A stretch of DNA of 64,000 nt from Alphaproteobacteria bacterium (GTDB taxonomy: Bacteria; Myxococcota_A; UBA796; GCA-2862545). Shown in pieces: positions 57,356-64,000 of this stretch. The notes below the pieces were generated by a model. That model was not told the DNA's origin. It saw nothing but the letters and a program-made list of their open reading frames with translations, and searched no databases. The number at the start of each line of letters is the position of its first letter. Position 1 is the first letter of the stretch. The stretch spans positions 62,001-126,000 of the forward strand of contig JACKEO010000007.1 in assembly GCA_020632955.1 (NCBI GenBank), written 5' to 3'. The translations under genes and the position numbers were made by a program.

Positions 57356-58164
57356 TGATGCTGGCGCTGCTGCTGTCGACCGGGGCGTGGGCCTGCGAGG
57401 GGGTGCCCACGGTGGAGGAGGTGGCGCGCACCCTGGAGGAGGTGGTGCGGGCGCCGGAGCCGGCCACCGTCCAGGTGGAGCGTGCCCTGCAGGCGCTGCA
57501 GGAGGCGGCGGCCTGCCTCGAGGCGCCCGTGGACGAGCGGACCTGGGTGGGCCTGCTCCTCGACCTCACCGTGGTGCGCTACCAGCTCCACGAGGACTGG
57601 CGCGCACCGCGCACCGCGGCGGCGTGGGCACGTCCCGACCTGCGTCTCGCCGTGGGCCCGGCCCTGGCCGAGCTGCGCGACTGGCGGCCCCCGCCCATGG
57701 AGGCGTCGGTCGCCCTTCCCCACGGCCGCACGCTCTGGCTGGACGGACGCGCGCGTGCCGACCTGCCGGTGCTGTCGGGCTTCCACCTGGTGCAGGGCGA
57801 GCGCTGCGGCACGTGGACGAGCGTGCTCGCCGAGGGGGACGGCGCGGAGGCGGTCCGTGGTGCGTGGCTCGCGGACTGCCCGGCGCCCGGCTGGGGTGCG
57901 GTGCCGCGCGCCGTGCTGGGCACGGGGGTGGCCCTCGGGGTCGCCGGCGTCGTGCTTGCGTCGGTGACCTGGGCGCTGGCGCAGCAGACGGAGACCGGGG
58001 CCGTGCCCGCGCTCGGCGGTCAGCCCCTCGAGGCCGGCGACCGCGCGGCCCTGCTCGGGGCGAACGCGGCGGGCTGGACGGCCGGTGGCGTGGGCGTGGG
58101 GCTCGTGGTGACGGCCGCGGTGCTGCGTGCGGTGGAGGTCCGCCGGGGGCGTCGCAGGCCCTGA
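57355..58164 (+). CDS. Two-helix membrane protein coupled to the kinase gene
   Basis: 269 residues. The ATG overlaps the kinase stop (TGATG). A signal peptide (MLALLLSTGAWAC) is followed by a helical, Cys-containing domain (about 15-115: EVARTLEEVVRAPEPATVQVERALQALQEAAACLEAP). A beta-rich middle follows, then two C-terminal membrane helices (about 187-212 and 238-260) split by a Gly/Ala loop. The layout resembles other myxobacterial PEGA-adjacent 'TPR/helical plus two TM' proteins. It may pair with the kinase as its sensor or substrate. No family is recognised. Confidence 0.75.
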   Translation: MMLALLLSTGAWACEGVPTVEEVARTLEEVVRAPEPATVQVERALQALQEAAACLEAPVDERTWVGLLLDLTVVRYQLHEDWRAPRTAAAWARPDLRLAVGPALAELRDWRPPPMEASVALPHGRTLWLDGRARADLPVLSGFHLVQGERCGTWTSVLAEGDGAEAVRGAWLADCPAPGWGAVPRAVLGTGVALGVAGVVLASVTWALAQQTETGAVPALGGQPLEAGDRAALLGANAAGWTAGGVGVGLVVTAAVLRAVEVRRGRRRP

Positions 58165-58173
58165 TCGCACCCC

Positions 58174-59049
58174 TCACACTCTCCGCAGACGCTCCATCAG
58201 CTCCGTGCGCCGGCTCACGCCCAGCGCCCGGTAGATGTCGTCACGGTGGCGTCGGATCGTGGCGGGGCTGCAGGCCCGGTCGACGGCGATCTCGTCGAGG
58301 GTGGCGCTCGACGAGAGCATCCGGGCGATGGCGCGCTGGGTCGGCGTGAGGGAGAGGCCGGCCGGGGCCTCGGGCGGTCGTACCGGGCGCACGGTGGCCA
58401 GGCGCGTGTCCTGCGGGCCCTCGAGGGTGCGGGCGACCACCAGGGTGCCCGCGGACACGCCGGTGTGCCAGGGCTCGTCCCCGCGCTCCGCGGCGAAGGC
58501 GGCGGCGCGCCGATCGGTGGCCTCCGGCGTGCGCGCGGGCCCGAGGAGCACGAAGCCGGTCCCCGAGAGCGGGGCCGTGCCTGTCTGGAAGGCCCGGGCC
58601 AGCCGACGTCGCAGGTCGCCCAGCACCGCCAGGGCCTCCGCGCCGTCGCCCAGGGTGCCGCCCACGGCGTGCACGAAGGCGAGCGCGGCGCCATCGAGCA
58701 CGAGCCAGCAGCCCAGCGAGGGCTGGCTGTCGGGGGCGGTCCACCCGAGGAGGTGGGGCTCGTGCAGCGGCTGCATGCCGTCGCCGCACTTGTACGGGTG
58801 GCCCGACACGGGCACGCCCACCACGCCGCCTTCGCTCTGGTGGTAGCGCTCGAACAGCTCCTCGGGGTGCGCGATGCGGGCCACGCCGCCGAGCGGACGC
58901 CCGATGTGCGGCGAGTCCTCGGTGCCCTCCCGGTAGACGGTCTGGCACTGGCCCACGAGGAGGGCGCCGTCGCGGACCACCGGCTGGACCAGGGTGACGG
59001 CGTCGGCGCCCAGCACGTCGCGCAGCTGCGCGAGCACCTCGTGGTGCAT
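58174..59049 (-). CDS. LuxR-type HTH transcriptional regulator
   Basis: 291 residues. The C-terminal 60 residues form a LuxR/FixJ helix-turn-helix: LSLTPTQRAIARMLSSSATLDEIAVDRACSPATIRRHRDDIYRALGVSRRTELMERL. The TIRRHRDDIYRALGVSRRTEL block is the recognition and dimer part. Residues 1-220 resemble a GAF/PAS-like sensor with four Cys (QCQTVY, YKCGDGMQ, GCWLVLDG) that could bind metal or sense redox. No phosphoacceptor receiver domain is seen. Convergent with the kinase-coupled gene. Its target genes are unknown. Confidence 0.85.
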   Translation of the reverse strand: MHHEVLAQLRDVLGADAVTLVQPVVRDGALLVGQCQTVYREGTEDSPHIGRPLGGVARIAHPEELFERYHQSEGGVVGVPVSGHPYKCGDGMQPLHEPHLLGWTAPDSQPSLGCWLVLDGAALAFVHAVGGTLGDGAEALAVLGDLRRRLARAFQTGTAPLSGTGFVLLGPARTPEATDRRAAAFAAERGDEPWHTGVSAGTLVVARTLEGPQDTRLATVRPVRPPEAPAGLSLTPTQRAIARMLSSSATLDEIAVDRACSPATIRRHRDDIYRALGVSRRTELMERLRRV

Positions 59050-59148
59050 CGGACTCCCTCGGATGCACCGGGCGATACCATGCCGGGCGCGGCCCTCGCG
59101 TCAAGCTCGTGCAGGGGCGGCCGACGCCGCGGGACGCCCCCAGCGCCG

Positions 59149-59724
59149 TCAGGGCGTGGACGCCGTGGACTCGACCACACGACGGTACCAGCCCAGCTCG
59201 TCGGCGCCCGCCCACACGGGTCCCTGCAGGCCTGTGGCCACCCGGGGACGGCGCAGCGGATCCTCGCGCACCGACACCACGTGCAGGCCCAGCGTGTCGC
59301 CTTCGGCCGCGGCGATGAGCGTGGCCACCCCCACGAGATCGCTGCGGGCGTCGTCGTGGGACATCGTGAGGGCCGCGAGACCGCCGGGCACGAGCGGGTC
59401 CTCCAGCAGCAGCGTGCCTCCGACGCAGTCGGCAGAGCCGTCGCGCGTGCACGCGCAGGGCGCGGAGGCCAGGCTGGGCGGATCGGGCTCCCGGACGTCG
59501 TGGAGGCACCAGGTGATCCGGTCCTCCTCTTCCTGGAAGCGCAGGCCTCGGGCCGCCACGGGGGCGCGCTCCAGGCGGACGAAGCGCTCCCGCGCCACCC
59601 GGGGCGGCAGCGAGGCGGGCTCGGCCATCCACAGGCCGAGGAGCGAGGGCGTCGGCGCGGGGTCGGAGTCCATCGCACACCCCGCGAGACCCAGCAGGAT
59701 CAGTGCTTGTCGACCGGCTCGCAC
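59149..59724 (-). CDS. Hypothetical lipoprotein, second gene of a coupled pair
   Basis: 191 residues. The GTG at 59722-59724 lies inside the 3' end of the preceding gene (25-bp overlap) and gives a proper lipoprotein signal (RQALILLGLAGC, Cys16); a later ATG would lose it. The mature part has two Cys pairs (ITWCLHDV, APCACTRDGSADCVGG) and a C-terminal domain with TMSHDDARSDLVGVATLIAAAEGD. No family is recognised. It is presumably translated by re-initiation after the upstream gene. Confidence 0.75.
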   Translation of the reverse strand: MRAGRQALILLGLAGCAMDSDPAPTPSLLGLWMAEPASLPPRVARERFVRLERAPVAARGLRFQEEEDRITWCLHDVREPDPPSLASAPCACTRDGSADCVGGTLLLEDPLVPGGLAALTMSHDDARSDLVGVATLIAAAEGDTLGLHVVSVREDPLRRPRVATGLQGPVWAGADELGWYRRVVESTASTP

Positions 59725-60506
59725 TCGGCTCCCGTGAGGTTGAGCCAGCCGGCCACGGCCTCGATCTCGAAGTCGAGCGTGGGCGTGGCCAGGCCCTCCA
59801 GGCGCTGCTCCTTGCTGCGCGCGCACTCCCGCGTGGGGTGGGTGATCTCGAAGCGCACCGTGGCGCCGTCCTCGAGCTCCGGCAGCATCATGAAGCCGTC
59901 GCAGGCGGCGTCGACGGTCACCACCTCGTCCTCCACCCGCCGCGGGATGCAGGTGTCGAGCGCGGTGTTGTAGGCGGCCACGTACACGTCCTCGGGCGGC
60001 GCGCCGTCCACCCGCACGCGGAGCTCGGCGCCCGCGGTGTCGGAGCTGTCGCTGATGTGGGGGATCTGGACGAAGAGGTAGGCCAGGGTGGGGTCGAAGG
60101 TAGGCGAGATCCGCGACGTGGCGGCGGCCAGGGTGAGGATCTGGTCGACCTCCTCCCGCGTGGCCAGCCCGGGCCACACCTCAAGGGCCTCCCCGTGGTC
60201 GGGGAGGTGGACCAACAGTGGGACGTAGCCGCGGGCGCCGGCGTCCACCGTGAGCCAGGGCACCGGCTGGGGCACCTCCATCCAGTAGCCGCCCGCCACG
60301 TCGCTCTCGGCCGTCACCCCGGCGGCCTCCACGGTGACGCCTGCGAGACCCTCGTTCGCGTCGCTCAGGGCGTGGACCCGGCCATACAGCGCGCGATGGG
60401 CGACCTCCGCGGTGGAGGTGGTGCGGGACGCGGGGACGGTGTCGGCGTCCGTCGGGGGCGCACATGCGACTGCGACGAGCGCGAGGGCGTGGGCCCAGCG
60501 GCGCAT
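59700..60506 (-). CDS. Hypothetical lipoprotein with carboxypeptidase-regulatory-like N-terminal domain
   Basis: 268 residues with GGAGGA upstream and a lipobox LALVAVAC (Cys15), followed by an acidic DADT tether. Residues about 40-120 look like a CarboxypepD_reg/SpaA-type beta-sandwich (GRVHALSDANEGLAGVTVEAAGVTAESDVAGGYWMEV). The C-terminal part has four Cys that could form disulfides (ALDTCIPRR, VDAACDGF, TRECARSK, GAECEPVD). First gene of the pair. Starts 40 bp from the divergent Gly-rich gene. Confidence 0.8.
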   Translation of the reverse strand: MRRWAHALALVAVACAPPTDADTVPASRTTSTAEVAHRALYGRVHALSDANEGLAGVTVEAAGVTAESDVAGGYWMEVPQPVPWLTVDAGARGYVPLLVHLPDHGEALEVWPGLATREEVDQILTLAAATSRISPTFDPTLAYLFVQIPHISDSSDTAGAELRVRVDGAPPEDVYVAAYNTALDTCIPRRVEDEVVTVDAACDGFMMLPELEDGATVRFEITHPTRECARSKEQRLEGLATPTLDFEIEAVAGWLNLTGAECEPVDKH

Positions 60507-60546
60507 GTGGTCCTCCGATCGTCGCGTGGATATCGTCGACGTCTGC

Positions 60547-61668
60547 ATGCTGCGACCCGTCCCGCTTTCATGTCTGCTGCTCTGCATCGGCGCTTCCGGG
60601 TGCCTCGCGGGGTGGGAACCCCCGGCCGCGGGAGGGTGGGCGCACGAACGGTGGTTCGCGTCCATGCCCGCGGATGCGGCCCGGCCGCAGGGCGCCGGGC
60701 AGGCGTGGCGCTGGACGGTGCCGGACGGCGTCACCCGGCTCGCGGTGAGCGCGTGGGGAGCGGGAGGCGGGGGGAGCGTGGCGCCTGCGGGCGACGGCGT
60801 GGCCCTCGGGCACCGCGGTGGCGCAGGCGGCTTCGTGCTGGCGGAGGTGGAGGTCACGCCGGGAGACACGCTCGTGGTGGTGCCCGGTCGTGCGGGCGAT
60901 GCGGGGGGCAGCCAGGGGGCGGGCACATGGACGGCCCCGCTCCCGGGCCGGTCCTGGCTCGGTGGCGGGGGACCCGGCGCACCCGTGACCGGCCAGCACC
61001 TGCCCGAGCGACCCGAGGGCACGCCGCCGACCACCGAGGTCGCGTCCTGCTTCCCGCTCGACCCCTCCTCCGACCGCTGGTGCACGGGCGCAGGTGCCGG
61101 GGGCGGCTGGTCGGGCGTCTTCCTCGGCGAGGACCTCGACGACCTCGAGCCTGCGCGCGCCCTCGTGGTGGCGGGCGGGGGTGGCGGCGCGGGCGCGGGA
61201 GGTGACGGCGGTGCGGGGGGGGGTGCCCGTGGGCGCGATGCCCCGGTGTGTGGTCAGGTGGACGCCTCCTTCGCGGGCACCGGGGGTACTGCGCGGGGTC
61301 CCGGTGGGGGCGGTCTGCGCGCCCTCACCCTGGACGACGTGGCCCCCCCGGGGGGCTTCGGTGCCCCGCTGCAGGGCGGCTCGGGTGGGTACGCGAACCC
61401 GCACCTCGGCCTCGGGGTGAGCGGCGGCGGCCTGCGCGGCGGCGGCGGCGGCGGCGGCGGCTGGCAGGGCGGTGGCGGTGGCGCGAACGTGGTGCCGGGC
61501 AGTCCGGCCTGCGGCGGTGGGGGAGGCAGTGGCTGGGCCGCGACCACGTCCGCCCGACTGTCGGCCGGCGCTGCGCCCGACGTGCCCGCGGAGGACGGGG
61601 CGTCGTGGGGTCGGGGCGGCGCGCCGGGCGAGGCCGGCGGCGCGGGTGGCGTGAGGATCCAGTGGTGA
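60547..61668 (+). CDS. Gly-rich lipoprotein
   Basis: 373 residues with lipobox LLLCIGASGC (Cys19). An N-terminal Trp/Arg-rich part (about 25-60) is followed by a beta segment (WRWTVPDGVTRLAVSAWGAGGGGS), a pattern known from Gly-rich surface proteins that resemble the glycine-rich domain of ALK/LTK receptors. Long Gly-rich stretches (LVVAGGGGGAGAGGDGGAG, GGGGGGGGWQGGGGG) carry four Cys. No Shine-Dalgarno is obvious before the ATG. The stop overlaps the start of the next gene (GTGA). Likely a surface-exposed structural protein. Confidence 0.8.
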   Translation: MLRPVPLSCLLLCIGASGCLAGWEPPAAGGWAHERWFASMPADAARPQGAGQAWRWTVPDGVTRLAVSAWGAGGGGSVAPAGDGVALGHRGGAGGFVLAEVEVTPGDTLVVVPGRAGDAGGSQGAGTWTAPLPGRSWLGGGGPGAPVTGQHLPERPEGTPPTTEVASCFPLDPSSDRWCTGAGAGGGWSGVFLGEDLDDLEPARALVVAGGGGGAGAGGDGGAGGGARGRDAPVCGQVDASFAGTGGTARGPGGGGLRALTLDDVAPPGGFGAPLQGGSGGYANPHLGLGVSGGGLRGGGGGGGGWQGGGGGANVVPGSPACGGGGGSGWAATTSARLSAGAAPDVPAEDGASWGRGGAPGEAGGAGGVRIQW

Positions 61669-62324
61669 GGCAGGTGCGGCCGTGGGTCTGCCTGGTGCTC
61701 TCGACCGCCTGCGATCCGGGGGGCGCCGAGCTGCCGCCGGTCCCCCTCGTGGAGCCCGAGCCGCCTGCCTGCGGTGCCGACGCGCTGCCCTTCGACGGTG
61801 GCTGCATCGCGCGCGACGCGGAGCGCTTCTCCTACACGTCGGAGCAGCGGGTGGTGCGCCTGCGGCCCCGTGAGGTCGCGGGGCGGACGTGGTGGGTGGC
61901 CGACGTCGTGGGGGACGAGCCGGAGCTGGCGGAGGTCTGTGCCGCCGTGGGCGGGGCGCCCTACGTGCCCCGCACCCGGCGCGACTGGAGCGCCGGCGTC
62001 CACTTCGCCTCGGTGACCCGCGTCTCCGTCTCCTCCCCGGGCACCGTGGTCGGCGCGAGGGTGGACCTGGCCACGGCGCAGGTGGTGACCGACGCGGGGG
62101 AGGTGATGCTCGGGTGGCTGCCGGCGCGGCCGCCGCACCCGGGCGCGGACGACAGTCTGGAGACCGAGCTGCAGGAGATGCTCGCGAGGGTCGCATCCGG
62201 GGAGGACGCCGATGGCCGCCGCATCTGCCTGCGGGTGGATCGGGACGGTGCGATGCGCCTCACGTTGTGCTCGACCGACGGGTACACGCTGGTCTGCGCC
62301 GACCCGGCCACCGAGGTGCCATGA
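61665..62324 (+). CDS. Hypothetical lipoprotein coupled to the Gly-rich gene
   Basis: 219 residues. The GTG overlaps the stop of the preceding gene (GTGA). The signal WVCLVLSTAC gives Cys15, with a Pro/Glu spacer (PVPLVEPEPPAC). Two further Cys occur near residues 36 and 46 (ACGADALPFDGGCIARD) and four in the C-terminal third (RICLRVDRD, LTLCSTDG, LVCADP). The mature part has regular beta strands (RVVRLRPREVAGRTWWVADVVG). No family is recognised. It forms a two-gene unit with the Gly-rich lipoprotein. Confidence 0.75.
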   Translation: MRQVRPWVCLVLSTACDPGGAELPPVPLVEPEPPACGADALPFDGGCIARDAERFSYTSEQRVVRLRPREVAGRTWWVADVVGDEPELAEVCAAVGGAPYVPRTRRDWSAGVHFASVTRVSVSSPGTVVGARVDLATAQVVTDAGEVMLGWLPARPPHPGADDSLETELQEMLARVASGEDADGRRICLRVDRDGAMRLTLCSTDGYTLVCADPATEVP

Positions 62325-62336
62325 ACGGTCCGTGGG

Positions 62337-63650
62337 TCAGGGCAGCGGGCAGCTCGCGCGCACCTCGAGCTGGTAGTCCACGCAGTAGGCATCCGCGTTC
62401 AGTGCCACGCGGACGGGGTTCTCGTCGACATCGTCGGCCACCACGGAGGAGGTCACCGTCCCGCCCGTGCCCTCGGCGGTGTGGTGGACCACCCACCCTC
62501 CGTTGAGCTGGTAGGTGGACAGGACGACCTCGGCTGCGCCGGTGACGTAGGTGGCGGTGGCCTCCACGGTGCAGCCCCGGGCCACGTCCACGGAGATCAC
62601 GTCCACGTCGGAGAAGTCCGCGAGGGTACCCGTGAGGGTGGCGGTGGACAGCGTGGTGCCCGGCGGGCTCGAGGGCGCGGGCGTGAGGGTGAGCGCGTGG
62701 GGCGGGTTGCCGGGCTGCTCCTGGGGATCGGGGGTGCAGGTGGGCGGCGCCGCGCAGGTGCTCGACACGGTGAGCGTGTAGCCCTCGCAGGGAGCGCCGG
62801 TGGCCGGATGCAGGATCTGCAGCATGCCGTAGGACTCCTTGGAAGAGCGGCTCTCGAGGGGCAGGCCCTGATCCCAGCGCCAGCAGTTCGTGGAGAACTC
62901 TCCCGTGGACATGGTGCAGTCGAGCATGCTGCTGAGCGCAATGTCCCCCGTGTAGTGCGCGGCGAAGGGGTCCCGGTTCTCGAACAGACCTGTGTACTCG
63001 CTGTGCACCTGGAGGTCCCACGCGTGGGGAGCGGCCGTCGTCAGGGTCGCAGACAGGGTGCAGTGCGGGTCCATCGCATAGTAGATGAAGTGCTCTTCGT
63101 CTCCCGCCAGGGCGGACGCGACCGTGACGGTGGTGCCGTCGGAGAACTGCGTGTCGATCGGCGGGCCCCAGATCCACCCCGCGTCGCAGGTGGGGACCGG
63201 CGGGCCGGAGTCTCCGCTGTCGCCGGAGTCTCCGCTGTCGCCGGAGTCTCCGCTGTCGCCGGAGTCCCCGCTGTCGCCGGAGTCCCCGCTGTCGCCGGAG
63301 TCCCCGCTGTCGCCGGAGTCCCCGCTGTCGCCGGAGTCCCCGCTGTCGCCGGAGTCCCCGGAGTCGCCGCTGTCTCCGACCGCACCGCTGTCTCCGGAGT
63401 CGCCGCTGTCCCCGGAGTCGCCGCTGTCCCCCGAGTCGCCGCTGTTGCCGGAGTCGCCGCTGTCTCCGACCGCGCCGGTGTCTCCGGAGTCGCCGCTGTC
63501 GCTCGGGCCGCTGTCGCCGCCGTCGCGCGTGTCCTCGGTGCCGGGATCCGTGTCACCCGCGACGGTGTCGTCCGTGGCCTCGTCGGGCTCGACGACGCAC
63601 CCCGTCCACAGCGTGACCGCGCACACTCCGATCCATCGACGCGCCGCCAT
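62337..63650 (-). CDS. Gly-Asp-Ser repeat lipoprotein, smaller relative
   Basis: 437 residues with lipobox CAVTLWTGC (Cys18) and an acidic tether ([19 protein letters not shown]). A GDS-repeat stalk (about 45-153) contains eight exact 18-bp units, and is followed by a globular region (about 155-437). The latter has two domains with pre-peptidase-like features ([34 protein letters not shown]) that match the last strands of the domains in the 1066-residue protein at 46204. Ten Cys may form disulfides. It should be a surface stalk like its large paralogue, whose MarR neighbour is absent here. Confidence 0.9.
   Translation of the reverse strand: MAARRWIGVCAVTLWTGCVVEPDEATDDTVAGDTDPGTEDTRDGGDSGPSDSGDSGDTGAVGDSGDSGNSGDSGDSGDSGDSGDSGDSGAVGDSGDSGDSGDSGDSGDSGDSGDSGDSGDSGDSGDSGDSGDSGDSGDSGDSGDSGDSGPPVPTCDAGWIWGPPIDTQFSDGTTVTVASALAGDEEHFIYYAMDPHCTLSATLTTAAPHAWDLQVHSEYTGLFENRDPFAAHYTGDIALSSMLDCTMSTGEFSTNCWRWDQGLPLESRSSKESYGMLQILHPATGAPCEGYTLTVSSTCAAPPTCTPDPQEQPGNPPHALTLTPAPSSPPGTTLSTATLTGTLADFSDVDVISVDVARGCTVEATATYVTGAAEVVLSTYQLNGGWVVHHTAEGTGGTVTSSVVADDVDENPVRVALNADAYCVDYQLEVRASCPLP
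63205..63348 (-). repeat. Eight tandem 18-bp units in the GDS stalk
   Basis: Units of CCGGAGTCTCCGCTGTCG (plus strand), three with TCT then five with TCC at one position, otherwise identical. Each encodes Gly-Asp-Ser-Gly-Asp-Ser. Unlike the diverged stalk at 46375-48582 these are almost unmutated, indicating recent expansion. Confidence 0.92.
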
Positions 63651-63740
63651 CGTGGCCCCCTGTCCCGTGCTGGAGGCTGTGTAGCAGGCGGGGCGGGGGA
63701 GCGCCGTGGGGCGAATGCCCCAGAGTCGGCGAGCGCCCCT

Positions 63741-64000
63741 CTACCGGTCCCAGGGGCAGGTCGCCCAGGTGATCGGCGGCGGGTCGCGACGGGCCTCCTC
63801 CTGCCAGGGGAAGGCCCACGTCTCCAGGCCCGTGGCCGGATCGACGCGCAGCAGCGTGGCGTCGGCGTCGCGCCCGCTGCCGCTGCCGTCGGGGCGCACG
63901 TGGGCCCACCCTCGACCCGGGAGCAGGTGGAAGACGCCGCTGGCCGGGCTGCCGGGCGTCGCCGTGGCGGGCTTCCGCGTGCGGAACAGGCTGTCGCCCT
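63741..64000 (-). CDS. C-terminal end of a hypothetical protein cut by the window edge
   Basis: The last 86 codons of a minus-strand frame, ending with a TAG at 63741-63743. The translation is protein-like: SGVFHLLPGRGWAHVRPDGSG, DADATLLRVDPATGLETWAFPWQEE, WATCPWDR. The repeated pattern ATLLRVDPATGLETWAF resembles a beta-propeller (PQQ- or kelch-like) strand set. The N-terminus is outside the window, so signal and length are unknown. Confidence 0.6.
   Translation of the reverse strand, partial: GDSLFRTRKPATATPGSPASGVFHLLPGRGWAHVRPDGSGSGRDADATLLRVDPATGLETWAFPWQEEARRDPPPITWATCPWDR

Overview
The window is very GC-rich DNA, coding almost wall to wall on both strands, with about 60 genes, mostly single genes or two- to three-gene operons. 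I see no rRNA, tRNA, phage, insertion sequence or CRISPR array. The style suggests Myxococcota (former Deltaproteobacteria). The signs are many lipoproteins whose lipobox Cys is followed by an acidic Asp/Thr/Ser/Gly tether, two proteins ending in a MYXO-CTERM-like Cys/hydrophobic/Arg tail, a sigma-54 activator, and FHA, PP2C and Ser/Thr kinase signalling. This placement is inference from gene content only.

Layout. 1-5 kb: DUF1015 protein (cut by the window edge), a large FHA protein and a PP2C-type phosphatase. 5-11.4 kb: lipoproteins, SPFH protein, metallophosphoesterase, subtilase, DUF1295 membrane enzyme. 11.4-15.3 kb: J-domain protein, then a sigma-54 activator and the ammonium transporter amtB, which share an 18-bp palindrome; amtB also has a -24/-12 promoter. 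15.3-19.7 kb: secreted protein with a MYXO-CTERM-like end, a repeat-rich intergenic element with a perfect 32-bp inverted repeat, tandem GNAT protein, HAD phosphatase. 19.7-29.8 kb: lipoproteins, msrB with a quinone-oxidoreductase-like gene, CobW-type GTPase, FG-GAP/ASPIC lipoprotein, recQ, and a two-gene nucleotidyltransferase module. 29.8-39.8 kb: intradiol-dioxygenase-like lipoprotein, AAA/DUF4143 ATPase, GH18-like lipoprotein, CPA2 antiporter fused to two Usp-like domains, GT39-like membrane protein, FMN reductase and pterin dehydratase. 39.8-46.1 kb: AI-2E-type exporter, zincin, two endonuclease/exonuclease/phosphatase-fold proteins, UbiB/ABC1 kinase, steroid-reductase-like protein. 46.2-50.6 kb: a 1066-residue lipoprotein built from Gly-Asp-Ser-Gly tethers and pre-peptidase-like domains, a MarR regulator and a toxin-antitoxin pair whose toxin looks frameshifted. 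50.6-64 kb: M16 peptidase, DUF4336 protein, M23 lipoprotein, transmembrane Ser/Thr kinase, LuxR-type regulator, a divergent cluster of envelope proteins, and a second DSG-repeat lipoprotein.

Working together. Most of the window is core and envelope housekeeping. The clearest regulatory unit is the sigma-54 activator with amtB, presumably nitrogen-responsive. Many neighbouring genes are translationally coupled through GTGA, ATGA or TGATG overlaps. The most unusual material is the DSG-tether lipoproteins, the amtB regulatory palindromes, the 32-bp inverted repeat and the small nucleotidyltransferase operon.
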